This document shows, one piece after another, positions 56,393-64,000 of a stretch of 64,000 bases of DNA. The position numbers were made by a program, and so were the translations under genes. How positions within the stretch are numbered: position 1 is the stretch's first letter; every line of letters begins with the position of its first letter. Origin of the DNA: 40CM-4-68-19 sp036513415 (lineage in GTDB: Bacteria; Myxococcota; Myxococcia; Myxococcales; 40CM-4-68-19); contig DATBZA010000107.1 of the NCBI GenBank assembly GCA_036513415.1, forward strand, positions 62,001 to 126,000. The letters run 5' to 3'. The notes beneath the pieces are model-generated. The model saw only the letters and a list, made by a program, of their open reading frames with translations, was not told where the DNA came from and made no database searches.

Positions 56393-56417
56393 TCGACGTT
56401 TTACGTCGAGTCGACGT
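56393..56417. repeat. Triple 7-bp repeat (direct and inverted) upstream of hsp20
   Basis: TCGACGT occurs at 56393-56399 and 56411-56417; between them, at 56403-56409, lies its exact reverse complement ACGTCGA. The middle copy can pair with either outer one, with spacers of three and one base. It sits about 100 bases before the hsp20 start codon, where a regulator site is expected. Confidence 0.55.
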
Positions 56418-56513
56418 TCCCGACGCGGTTGGCGTCGCTGGACGGCTCCGGGCTCACAATCCCTGAGTCTTTCTCTCACGCAATCCGCGCGGGACCCGGC
56501 AAGGGAGGCCTCG

Positions 56514-57002
56514 ATGGCCATCATGGGTTACGACCCGTACCGTCAGCTGTTGCAGTTGCAGGACCGCGTCTTCCGCGCGTTCGATCAGCCGTACGGCCTC
56601 GGTCGCGGCAGCGTCGAGCCGGAGGTCTCCGTGACCGGGACCTGGACGCCGCAAGTCGACGTCTTCGAGGACGCCGAGGGGATCACGCTGAAAGTGGAGC
56701 TGCCCGAGGTGGACGCAAAGGACGTAGAAATCCAGATCGAGGGCAACGCGCTCACACTGCGTGGCGACCGTCGGCTGGAGAAGGCCGACCAGCGCGAGCT
56801 GTACCACCGCATCGAGCGGAACTACGGTCCGTTCAGCCGCACCTTCACCTTGCCGTCGACGGTGGAGACCGAGAACACCACCGCTGAATGCCGCAATGGC
56901 GTGCTGCGCGTCAGGCTTCCCAAGAAGGCGGAGATCAAGCCGAAGCAGATCAAGGTGCAGGTAGAGGGAATGGCAGGGCTCGGCGAGAAGACCAAGCACT
57001 GA
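56514..57002 (+). CDS. Hsp20-family small heat-shock protein
   Basis: A 162-residue ATP-independent chaperone. The alpha-crystallin domain (about 46-140) has WTPQVDVFEDAEGITLKVELP, VEIQIEGNALTLRGDR and ECRNGVLRVRLPK; the C-terminal tail has an I-x-V motif (QIKVQV) for oligomer contacts. It binds unfolding proteins in the cytoplasm under heat or other stress. A strong start site is not obvious: ggaggc lies eight bases before ATG 56514. A repeat of TCGACGT units upstream may be its operator. It is convergent with the kinase-hydrogenase operon. Confidence 0.95.
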   Translation: MAIMGYDPYRQLLQLQDRVFRAFDQPYGLGRGSVEPEVSVTGTWTPQVDVFEDAEGITLKVELPEVDAKDVEIQIEGNALTLRGDRRLEKADQRELYHRIERNYGPFSRTFTLPSTVETENTTAECRNGVLRVRLPKKAEIKPKQIKVQVEGMAGLGEKTKH

Positions 57003-57076
57003 GAATGGCACTGTCGCACGCGGCCTGCGGGAGAAGGCAATCGCTCCCAGGCAGCACGCAGCGCGTCGACAACGAG

Positions 57077-57105
57077 AGCGGGACACCGTCAAGACGGGTC
57101 CCGCT
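57077..57105. terminator. Hairpin between convergent genes
   Basis: AGCGGGAC (57077-57084) and GTCCCGCT (57098-57105) form an 8-bp stem, extended inside by CCGT/ACGG. It stands between the hsp20 stop (57002) and the convergent REC-GAF kinase stop (57114). The U-rich tail is poor (TTCCGTATTT), so it may act as a two-way transcript end or 3' stabiliser. Confidence 0.5.
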
Positions 57106-57113
57106 TCCGTATT

Positions 57114-58790
57114 TCAGGCACCCGCTGCTGGTCCCGGGCCGGCGGCGATCGGCAAGCTGATGCTAAAGCCGGCTCCCGCCCCCGGAGCGCTGTCGACTTG
57201 AATCGTTCCGTGGTGCGCTTCCACGATCCGCCGGGTGATGTAGAGGCCCAGCCCGAGCCCGCCGTAATGGCGGGTGGACACGGCGCGCTCGAACCGGTTG
57301 AAGATGCGCGACAAGTACTCGGACGCGATCCCGATCCCGTGGTCGCGGATTGTCAGCTGAAAGCGGGACGCGTCTCCTTGGAGCGTGACATCGACGGGCT
57401 TTCCGGCGCCGAACTTGAGGGCGTTCGAGAGGAGGTTGGTGACGACCTGATCGAGTCTCGAGCGGTCGGCGCGGACGATGAGAAGCTGCGGAGAGTGGAT
57501 CCGCAGCAGCGACCCTGCTGACAGCGCCGGCTCCGCAAACCGCTCGACGATCTCCCTGATGAGCGACACGAGGTCGAACTCCTCGAGGTCGAGCTGCAAT
57601 TGTCCCGCGCCGATGCGCGTCACGTCGAGGAGCTTCGTCACCAACTCGGCCAGCCGGGAGACCTGGCGGAGCACGCGCTCGATCCTCGGGGTGAGCTCGT
57701 TCGAGTTCAGGTTGTGCGCCGTGCGCTGGAGGCCTTGCAGGATGAGCTGGATCGTCGAAAGTGGTGTTCGTAGCTCGTGCGAGGCGACGGAGAGGAACTC
57801 ATCCCGCAGCCCGACGGCTTGCTGGACCTGGTGGAAGAGATGAGCGTTCTCCATCGCCATGGCGCAACGCGCCGCCAGCTCCATCGCATGCGTCAGGTCC
57901 TCCGGACCATATCGCCGATCGCTCTCGGCGAAGGCGAGCGTCAAAGCCGCCCTGCTTTCGCCCCGGATGATGAGCGGCACGCAGATCTGGCTCTTGAGCA
58001 TCAGCATCCGGAGAAGCCGAAGGTTTTCCGCATCGGAGGCGATGTTGGCCAGCAACTCTTCGCTGAATTCGGGGATCAACTCCGCTTGGCCTGTACGCAT
58101 GACATGGGGATAGGCGTGGGGGAGATCAGGGGCGAGTGGGTAGCGGTGCAGCAGCTCGCGGACCGCTCCTTCCTTCCGATGCGCGTGGTAGAGGCTGGCC
58201 AGCTTGAAGCCTTGGCCTTCGTGGACGTGCAGGGCGGCCCAGTCGGCCAGATCCGGGATCGCGAGACGGGCAATCGTGTCGAGCGTGACCTGGACGTCCA
58301 GGGACTTCGAAAGCTGCTCGCTGGCGTGCGCCAGGAACCGGGACCAGCGATGCTCCTTCTCCACGGCGGCGCGCGCGGCCTGTTCCCGCAGCAGCTGGTC
58401 GTGCTCCTTCTGCGCCCGGTGGCGATGGATCCCCAGCTCGATGACGATCTGCAGCTCACGGTCGTCGAACGGTTTGAGCACGTAGCCGAACGGCTCGGTC
58501 TCGCGGGCACGGCGCAGCGTGGCATCATCGGAGAAGGCGGTCAGATATACGACTGGCACGTCGAGGTGACGGATCCGTTCGGCGGCTTCGATCCCATCCA
58601 TGCCACCGCGAAGCTGGATGTCCATCAGCACCAGGTCGGGCTCGCGCCGCTCGACCTGCTCGATTGCCTGGGGACCCGTTCCCACCGTATCGACGACCTC
58701 GTATCCGAGGCGCGTCAGGGTGGTGCGCAGATCCATGGCGACGATGTTCTCATCCTCTACGACCAGGATCTTCTGGGCGGTCATGTTCAT
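57114..58790 (-). CDS. REC-GAF hybrid histidine kinase
   Basis: A 558-residue soluble kinase: N-terminal receiver (VVEDE; phosphoacceptor Asp57 in LVLMDIQLRGG; Lys in VLKPFDDREL), a helical linker, GAF (about 150-320), HisKA with SVASHELRTPLSTI, and HATPase_c (NLLSNALKF, GLGLGLYITRRI). The receiver is of the type usually paired with HisKA_2/HWE kinases (MDIQLRGGMDG). ATG 58790 overlaps the stop of exactly such a kinase (ATGA), so phosphate transfer from that kinase to Asp57 is expected. It is the last gene of the hydrogenase operon. Confidence 0.92.
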   Translation of the reverse strand: MNMTAQKILVVEDENIVAMDLRTTLTRLGYEVVDTVGTGPQAIEQVERREPDLVLMDIQLRGGMDGIEAAERIRHLDVPVVYLTAFSDDATLRRARETEPFGYVLKPFDDRELQIVIELGIHRHRAQKEHDQLLREQAARAAVEKEHRWSRFLAHASEQLSKSLDVQVTLDTIARLAIPDLADWAALHVHEGQGFKLASLYHAHRKEGAVRELLHRYPLAPDLPHAYPHVMRTGQAELIPEFSEELLANIASDAENLRLLRMLMLKSQICVPLIIRGESRAALTLAFAESDRRYGPEDLTHAMELAARCAMAMENAHLFHQVQQAVGLRDEFLSVASHELRTPLSTIQLILQGLQRTAHNLNSNELTPRIERVLRQVSRLAELVTKLLDVTRIGAGQLQLDLEEFDLVSLIREIVERFAEPALSAGSLLRIHSPQLLIVRADRSRLDQVVTNLLSNALKFGAGKPVDVTLQGDASRFQLTIRDHGIGIASEYLSRIFNRFERAVSTRHYGGLGLGLYITRRIVEAHHGTIQVDSAPGAGAGFSISLPIAAGPGPAAGA

Positions 58791-59911
58791 GCGACAGCTG
58801 CGCGGCGAGGAAAGGTGACTGTGAACTCGGTACCATCCTGACGGCTCAGGGAGATGGTGCCCTCCAGTTGATCCGTCAACGTCCGAACCAATTGCAAGCC
58901 AAGCGTCTGGGTCTGTCGGAAGTCCAAGTCCTCCGAAAAGCCCACGCCGTCATCCCCGACGCGGAGCGTGCAGCGGCGCTCGTCAGCATCGATGCGCACC
59001 CAGATCCGCCCTGCGCGGTTCGAGGGAAAGGCGTGCTTGAGTGAGTTGGCGACGAGCTCGTTGATGATCAAACCGCAAGGCACGGCTTCATCGAGCCCGA
59101 GCATCCCGTGCTCGACGTCGATCGTGTGCTTGACCTGCCGCACGTCGACGCCGTACGAGCGCAGCAGTTGCTGCACCAGGCTGCGCGCATACTCGCCGAA
59201 GTCGACCCGGGCGAGGTCGGCCGAGCGGTAGAGCATCTCATGCACCAGCGCCATGGATCGGATCCGATCCTGACTGTCACGCAGCATCTGCTGTGCCTCG
59301 GCCCCCGGGATGCGCGCCGCCTGCAGGCGCAAGAGGCTCGAGGTGACTTGTAAATTGTTCTTGACCCGGTGGTGAATTTCCTTGAGGAGGATCTCCTTCT
59401 CGCGCAGCGAGGCCTCGACGATTTCCTGGGCCCGCTTGCTCTCGGTGATGTCGAAGGCTACCCCCTGCAACAGCACCGGCCGCCCATGCTCGTCGCGGAT
59501 GAGCCGCGCCTCGCCGTGGACCCAGACGACGCTACCGTCGCGGGCGATGAAGCGGCACTCGGCGCGGAAGGGCCCACCGGTGCTGCAACCGCGCGCGAAC
59601 TCCTGGTTCCAGAGCTCGATGTCGTCCGGATGAAGCTGGCGGAACCAGAGCACCGGGTTGCTCATCCACTCTTCCTGGGCGAACCCGAGGAGCCCTTCGA
59701 TCTGTGGGCTGACGTAGACCTCGTTCAGGCCGCCGTCGAGAGAAGCCATGAACGTGACGGCAGGGATCTGCTCGATCAGCGCGCGGTACCGCGCCTCGGC
59801 CACGTGCGGAAGCGCTTCGGATGGCGGACCGCGCGCCTCTGCAGAAGCGTTGTCGATCGCTGCCCCGAGCTGGGCCAGGATGGCTAGACCCTGCTCGAGA
59901 TCGGGCGTCAT
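58787..59911 (-). CDS. PAS-HisKA_2 sensor histidine kinase chained to the hydrogenase
   Basis: A 374-residue soluble kinase with a PAS_3 domain (about 41-165; FMASLDGGLNEVYVSPQIEGLLGF) and a HisKA_2 transmitter (LKEIHHRVKNNLQVTSSLL), followed by HATPase_c (CGLIINELVANSLKHAF, GDDGVGF, LGLQLVRTLTDQLEG). ATG 59911 overlaps the stop of hhyL (ATGA) and its own stop overlaps the next kinase. HisKA_2 kinases commonly hand phosphate to stand-alone or N-terminal receivers, as in the next gene. The PAS signal is unknown; redox, oxygen or small molecules are usual. Confidence 0.93.
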   Translation of the reverse strand: MTPDLEQGLAILAQLGAAIDNASAEARGPPSEALPHVAEARYRALIEQIPAVTFMASLDGGLNEVYVSPQIEGLLGFAQEEWMSNPVLWFRQLHPDDIELWNQEFARGCSTGGPFRAECRFIARDGSVVWVHGEARLIRDEHGRPVLLQGVAFDITESKRAQEIVEASLREKEILLKEIHHRVKNNLQVTSSLLRLQAARIPGAEAQQMLRDSQDRIRSMALVHEMLYRSADLARVDFGEYARSLVQQLLRSYGVDVRQVKHTIDVEHGMLGLDEAVPCGLIINELVANSLKHAFPSNRAGRIWVRIDADERRCTLRVGDDGVGFSEDLDFRQTQTLGLQLVRTLTDQLEGTISLSRQDGTEFTVTFPRRAAVA

Positions 59912-61680
59912 CCCTCATCCACCGGCTGCATTCCGGGCGTCGGCGGGTGGAAAACCTGGAGGACCTTGCCGCCGCCCAGGTACATGTGCACGCCGCACGG
60001 CAGGCAGGGGTCGAAGCTGCGCACCGTGCGCATGATGTCGATCCCTTTGAACGACTCTGGCCCGTTCTCCTCGAAGAGGGGAGTGTTCTGGATGGCCTCC
60101 TCGTACGGCCCCGGAACCCCATCGCTGTCCCGCCCGCTCGCGTTCCACGGCGTGGGCGGGTACGGATGGTAGTTCGCGATCTTCCCCTTGCGGATGACCA
60201 TGTGGTGCGAGAGCAGGCCGCGGACCGCTTCGTGGAACCCGCAGCCGATCGCTTCCTCCGGGACCTTGAAATCGGACCAGGTGCGCGTGCGCCCGGCGTG
60301 GACCTCCGCGCGCCCGCGCTCGAGAAAGTAGAGCGCGGCCGCGGCAGCGTATGCCTGGAAGTAGGTGCGCGCGCGGTTGCGCTCCAGGGTGTTGGACCAG
60401 CGGGGGACCTTCCATTCCAGCTCGGTCTCGGGGAGGTTGGCGGTCTTCGGCAGGCGGATGCGCACGCTCTTGCCCGTGGCCTTCACCCATCCCAGGTCCA
60501 CCTTGCCGGCGAGCGCGGTGATCCAGAAGCGCGCGAGCGGTCCGCCGCCGCTGTCGAGGGCAAGGTTCTTCCCGGTCCGGCGGTCGTACCAGCGCGGCGC
60601 GACGACCCAGGTGTACTTTCCGCCGAAGTCCCTCTTCTGTGGATGAGGGAGCGTCGTCTGGTTCCAGGGATGGCGCTCGTCGATCGGGTTCCCGAGCGGA
60701 TCCTCCTTGACGAAGATTTCCCGCCCGGCCCAGTCGTCGTAGAACGAGGATCCGAGCAGGATGCGGATGCCCAGATTGATCTCGACGAGGTCGGTGGTGA
60801 TCAGCTCGTCGTCGACCACGATGCCGGGAGTCACGTACATCTCGCGTCCCCACTGCGACATGGTCTGGTATCTGAAATCGCAGACATCCGGGTTCTGGAA
60901 CGCGCCCCAGCAGCCCAGCAGCACGCGGCGCTGGCCCACGCGCTCGTAGCCGGGAAGCGCCTGGTAGAAGAAGTCGAACAGGTCGTCGTGCAGCGGCACC
61001 ATCCGCTTGATGAAGTCGATGTATCGGGTGAGCCGCACCAGGTATTCGTGGAACAGCTGCACCGAGGGGACCGTGCCTACGCCGCCCGGGTAGAGCGTGG
61101 ACGGGTGCACATGGCGCCCCTCCATCAAGCAGAACATCTCGCGGGTCAGCCGGCTCATCTGCAGCGCTTCCTTGTAAAGCGAGCCGGAGAAAGGGTTCAG
61201 CCCCCGCATGATGTCCGCGATGGTGCGGTGTCCATGTACCTCGGCGTGCGGAGCCGCGGTCGTCTGCGCCCTGGCGAGCACGCCCGGGTTGGTCTCCTTC
61301 ACCATCCGCTCGCAGAAGTCGACCCCGACCAGGTTGTCCTGGAAGAGGTTGTGGTCGAACATGTACTCGGCGGCCTCGCCACAATTGATGATCCACTCCG
61401 CAATCGGCGGAGGCTTCACGCCGAAGGCCATGTTCTGCGCGTACACGCCGCAAGTGGCGTGGTTGTCGCCGCAGATCCCGCAGATGCGGCTGCTGATCTG
61501 GTGGGCGTCGCGCGGGTCCTTTCCCCGCATGAAGACGCTGTAGCCGCGGAAGATGGACGAGGTGCTGCGGCAATCGACGACCTGGCGGTTCTCGAAGTCG
61601 ATCCTGGTATGGATGCCGAGGCTCCCGATCACGCGCGTGACGGGGTCCCACGACATCTCTACCAGCTTGCGGTCGCTCAC
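59908..61680 (-). CDS. hhyL: Group 1h-type [NiFe] hydrogenase large subunit
   Basis: A 590-residue catalytic subunit that binds the Ni-Fe(CN)2CO centre. Both metal motifs are complete: RICGICGDNHATC (Cys67, Cys70) and DPCLPCGVH (Cys559, Cys562, His565), leaving a 25-residue C-terminal peptide after His565 to be removed by a maturation protease. Sequence blocks STSSIFRGYSVFMRGKDPRD, EAAEYMFDHNLFQDNLVGVD and GCGFHEAVRGLLSHHMV are those of group 1h (actinobacterial-type, high-affinity) hydrogenases, which oxidise H2 at atmospheric level. GTG 61680 overlaps the hhyS stop (GTGA) with ggaggaagg upstream. No hyp genes or hhyL protease are in the window. Confidence 0.95.
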   Translation of the reverse strand: MSDRKLVEMSWDPVTRVIGSLGIHTRIDFENRQVVDCRSTSSIFRGYSVFMRGKDPRDAHQISSRICGICGDNHATCGVYAQNMAFGVKPPPIAEWIINCGEAAEYMFDHNLFQDNLVGVDFCERMVKETNPGVLARAQTTAAPHAEVHGHRTIADIMRGLNPFSGSLYKEALQMSRLTREMFCLMEGRHVHPSTLYPGGVGTVPSVQLFHEYLVRLTRYIDFIKRMVPLHDDLFDFFYQALPGYERVGQRRVLLGCWGAFQNPDVCDFRYQTMSQWGREMYVTPGIVVDDELITTDLVEINLGIRILLGSSFYDDWAGREIFVKEDPLGNPIDERHPWNQTTLPHPQKRDFGGKYTWVVAPRWYDRRTGKNLALDSGGGPLARFWITALAGKVDLGWVKATGKSVRIRLPKTANLPETELEWKVPRWSNTLERNRARTYFQAYAAAAALYFLERGRAEVHAGRTRTWSDFKVPEEAIGCGFHEAVRGLLSHHMVIRKGKIANYHPYPPTPWNASGRDSDGVPGPYEEAIQNTPLFEENGPESFKGIDIMRTVRSFDPCLPCGVHMYLGGGKVLQVFHPPTPGMQPVDEG

Positions 61681-62696
61681 GTCCTTCCTCCCGGGCCGCG
61701 CCAGGAAGGCTCGCGGTTCATCGACTCGACGGTGAATTGCCGCAGCGCACGCACGGTGCGGCCATAAGTGAGGACCGCGGTCGTCGACATCTTGGCTCCG
61801 GGCGGCTCGTCCATGAAGCACATGAACTTGTCGGGGAAGCCGGGCATGGTGCAGCCGATGCACACGCCGCCCACGTTGGCGCAGCCGCCAATGCCGCCCA
61901 TCCAGCCGCGCTTGGGCACGTTGCACTGCACGACCGGTCCCCAGCAGCCCACTTTGACCAGGCAGCGCGAGGAGGCGTAGTCGGCGGCGAAGTCGGCCTG
62001 CTCGTAGTAGCCTCCGCGGTCGCAGCCCTCGTGTACCGTCGCACTGAAGAGCCATCTGGGGCGCAGCGCCGAATCGAGCGGAATGGGCGGCGCCTGCCCG
62101 GTGAGCTGGGTGAGAAGGTACGTCAGCGTCTCCATGAAGTTGTCCGGCTGGACCGGACAGCCGGGAAGGCAGACCACGGGAAGGCCGCTCTTCGAGGTCC
62201 AGGTCCAGCCGAGGTAGTCCGGCAGGCCCATGCAGCCGGTCGGGTTGCCCTCCATCGCGTGGATGCCGCCGTAAGTGGCGCAGGTCCCGGCTGCGAGCAC
62301 GGCCCAGGCCTTCGGGGCCAGCCGGTCGATCCAGGCGGTGGTGAGAATGGGCTGGCCGGTAGCGCGATCGGTTCCCACCGCGGCCCAGTAGCCCTCGGAC
62401 TTGTTCTTCTCGTTCGGGATCGAGCCCTCGACGACCAGGATGAAGGGATCGAGCTTTCCCTCCGCGGCGTCGCGCATCGACTGCAAGAAGGCGTCGCCAG
62501 TCTCGTAAGCGAGCACCGGATTGTGGAGGACCACCCGCGGGACTCCGGGCACGGAGCCGCCAACGAGCTCCTCGATGCTCGGCAGGGTCGCGCCGGTCAT
62601 GGCGATGGTGTCACCGTCACAGCCAAGGCCCGCGGTCAGCCAGACGACGTGGACCGCGTCGTTGGATCCGGGGCTGGCCGCGGACTTCTCGGTCAT
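61677..62696 (-). CDS. hhyS: Group 1h-type [NiFe] hydrogenase small subunit
   Basis: A 339-residue electron-transfer subunit with three Fe-S clusters. The proximal cluster motif is GLGCDGDT: Cys26 is kept but the usual second Cys is Asp29, the 3Cys-1Asp ligation known for oxygen-tolerant group 1h enzymes. Other cluster segments: GTCATYGGIHAMEGNPTG, CDRGGYYEQADF, CLVKVGCWGPVVQCNVPKRG and CANVGGVCIGCTMPGFPDKF. No Tat signal, which agrees with the cytoplasmic location of this group. ATG 62696 has a tggaga Shine-Dalgarno; the longer frame to 63377 runs antisense through the transporter gene. First gene of a four-gene overlapping chain. Confidence 0.95.
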   Translation of the reverse strand: MTEKSAASPGSNDAVHVVWLTAGLGCDGDTIAMTGATLPSIEELVGGSVPGVPRVVLHNPVLAYETGDAFLQSMRDAAEGKLDPFILVVEGSIPNEKNKSEGYWAAVGTDRATGQPILTTAWIDRLAPKAWAVLAAGTCATYGGIHAMEGNPTGCMGLPDYLGWTWTSKSGLPVVCLPGCPVQPDNFMETLTYLLTQLTGQAPPIPLDSALRPRWLFSATVHEGCDRGGYYEQADFAADYASSRCLVKVGCWGPVVQCNVPKRGWMGGIGGCANVGGVCIGCTMPGFPDKFMCFMDEPPGAKMSTTAVLTYGRTVRALRQFTVESMNREPSWRGPGGRT

Positions 62697-62785
62697 TGGT
62701 TCTCCATCAGCCGCGTAACCCGGAATCGTGGTTCTCCGCCAGAAGCATGCGCACATCCTGTCGTGGTTCAGGCAGACGCCGCGGG

Positions 62786-64000
62786 TCAAGCGCGCGACTG
62801 GGGCTGTGCCGCCGGCGCGGCCGCGCTTGCCATGCGCGCCGGGCCGACGCGGAGCGCCGCCAGCACGGCAAGGCCCTGGAAGAGCGCCACGCCGCAGAGC
62901 ACGGCCGAGAACATCCCCCGGTCCATGAGCCGGCCGAAGAGGATGGGCGCGATGGAGAGCCCCACGTCGAGGCCGGAGTAGACGAACCCGTAGATGCGGC
63001 CGAACGAGCGCTGGCCGAACCGTTCGATCGCCGCGCGGCGGACGAGCAGGTCGCGCGAGGGCGTCGCGGTGCCGGTGCAGAAACCCACCAAGGCCATCAG
63101 CGGTGTGACGAGAAAGCCCGGCACGCTTCCGGTCGCGAGGACGAGAGCCATCAGCGCTGCCGTGACCAGCAGCGCCGCCACGACCCGCTCGTGCGCCTCG
63201 TACCGCGCGGCCAGGAACCCACCGGCGATGATCCCTGCGGCCCCGCCGAGCAGGTAGAGAGTGAGCGCCGACGCCGCCGCCGTGAGCGGCAAGCCGTAGA
63301 CATGGTTCAGCACCGACGGCGCGAAGTTCTGCAGCGCGCCAAATCCAATGATCGAAGCCAGGAAGAAGAAGAAACACATCCAGACGGCGCTCACGCGCAG
63401 GAACGCAAACGGCGAGCTTCGGGGACCGTCATCGGCAGCGGCGCGAGCGTGCGCCGGCGCGGATGCACCCAGGTTTCCCCGCAACAGCACCACGGACGTG
63501 AGCGCCACAAGGCCCAGCGCCGCAGCGGCCAGCGCGGCGTTGCGCCACCCGGCCACGGCGGCGATGCCGGTCATGAACACCGGTGCGGCAGCCCACCCGA
63601 TGTTGCCGGCCAGACCGTGCACCGAGAACGCGTGGCCCAGCCTGACGGCCGATACCCTGCGATTGAGCACGGTGAAGTCGGCGGGATGGAACACGGCGTT
63701 GCCCGCTCCGGCGAGGAGCGCCGACGCGATCAGCGTCGGGTACCCGTGCGCCATCGCGAGGGCGAGCGCGGACAGCGACAGCAGCCCCAACCCTGTCCAG
63801 AGAACGCGCTGGGCTCCATACCGGTCCACCGCGAATCCCGCCAGCGCCTGCCCGATGCCGGAGACGACGAAGAAGGCGGTGGTGAGCGTCCCCGCCCGGG
63901 TGAAGCTCAGGCCGAAGTCCACCATCAGCCAGGGAAACAGCGAGGGGATGACCAGGTGAAAGAAGTGAGAGGTGGCGTGGGCGAAGCCGACGAGCGACAT
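62786..64000 (-). CDS. MFS transporter (Fsr-like), possibly truncated at the window edge
   Basis: A 404-residue 12-helix major facilitator protein. It opens FAHATSHFFHLVIPSLFPWL, as in the fosmidomycin-resistance-like branch, and has the MFS loop motif GFAVDRYGAQRVLWTGLG after helix 2; a second block, RRAAIERFGQRSFGRIYGFVYSG, follows helix 8. The only start visible is an ATG at 64000, the last base of the window; a few residues may be missing. Substrate unknown. It ends 89 bp before hhyS on the same strand and might be transcribed with the hydrogenase, but the gap leaves room for a separate promoter. Confidence 0.85.
   Translation of the reverse strand: MSLVGFAHATSHFFHLVIPSLFPWLMVDFGLSFTRAGTLTTAFFVVSGIGQALAGFAVDRYGAQRVLWTGLGLLSLSALALAMAHGYPTLIASALLAGAGNAVFHPADFTVLNRRVSAVRLGHAFSVHGLAGNIGWAAAPVFMTGIAAVAGWRNAALAAAALGLVALTSVVLLRGNLGASAPAHARAAADDGPRSSPFAFLRVSAVWMCFFFFLASIIGFGALQNFAPSVLNHVYGLPLTAAASALTLYLLGGAAGIIAGGFLAARYEAHERVVAALLVTAALMALVLATGSVPGFLVTPLMALVGFCTGTATPSRDLLVRRAAIERFGQRSFGRIYGFVYSGLDVGLSIAPILFGRLMDRGMFSAVLCGVALFQGLAVLAALRVGPARMASAAAPAAQPQSRA

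Noticed and set aside
57114..59911. Reading the hydrogenase-linked kinases as a HoxBCJ-type H2 sensor
   Set aside because: The hydrogenase subunits match group 1h by sequence blocks and the Asp29 cluster ligand, not the regulatory group 2b, and the kinase is HisKA_2, not HoxJ-like.
59821..61767. A 648-residue plus-strand frame opposite hhyL
   Set aside because: Antisense shadow of a highly conserved hydrogenase subunit; no family features.

Overview
The window is GC-rich, densely coding DNA from a Gram-negative, aerobic soil-type bacterium. Large chimeric kinases, two sigma-54 activators, a Reg_prop sensor kinase, an RND efflux set and a RAYT-type transposase remnant suggest Myxococcota or Acidobacteriota-like bacteria; Myxococcota is my best guess, but this is an inference and no marker gene settles it. 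No rRNA, tRNA or CRISPR array was seen. Both end genes touch the window edge; the first is clearly cut at its 5' end.

Layout. 1-12.3 kb: signalling. It holds a cut-off pseudokinase/ATPase/GAF/PAS/sigma-54 activator fusion, a STAS-like protein, a beta-propeller sensor kinase with its NarL-type regulator, a DoxX-like protein and a stand-alone sigma-54 activator. 12.5-22.8 kb: a same-strand carbon cassette (histidine phosphatase, glgP, pgi, class I aldolase, gnd, zwf, glgX) that releases glucose-1-P from glycogen and feeds glycolysis and the oxidative pentose phosphate branch. 22.9-26.4 kb: a kinase / receiver / hybrid-kinase operon with overlapping ends. 26.6-28.1 kb: an internally deleted RAYT transposase remnant and an AlkX/YcaQ-like winged-helix protein. 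28.2-33.9 kb: a complete tripartite RND efflux operon behind a good sigma-54 promoter match. 33.9-37.1 kb (minus): ECF sigma, ZAS anti-sigma, Tat-exported metallophosphoesterase, secreted CuA-type cupredoxin and a membrane protein. 37.2-39.0 kb: a YCII/DGPF-type protein coupled to an ECF42-type sigma factor.

39-48.4 kb: mixed metabolism: beta carbonic anhydrase, ABM monooxygenase, DUF4142 protein, nicotinamidase, a secreted S15/CocE-type hydrolase, and a minus-strand group led by a SemiSWEET and SBP56 (methanethiol oxidase family) followed by three membrane proteins. 48.6-54.8 kb: a CheB-CheR-kinase-receiver fusion, then a kinase and a degenerate receiver. 55.1-57.0 kb: a small membrane protein coupled to an alpha/beta hydrolase, and an Hsp20.

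57.1-62.7 kb (minus): the most striking unit. A group 1h-type high-affinity [NiFe] hydrogenase (hhyS, hhyL) runs by GTGA/ATGA stop-start overlaps into a PAS/HisKA_2 kinase and then a REC-GAF-kinase hybrid. An atmospheric-H2 oxidase is thus translationally chained to a two-component phosphorelay. An MFS transporter lies upstream. Overall the window encodes about a dozen phosphotransfer or sigma-54 regulators beside stores mobilisation, H2 scavenging and envelope stress functions, which fits a bacterium adapted to starvation and fluctuating supply.
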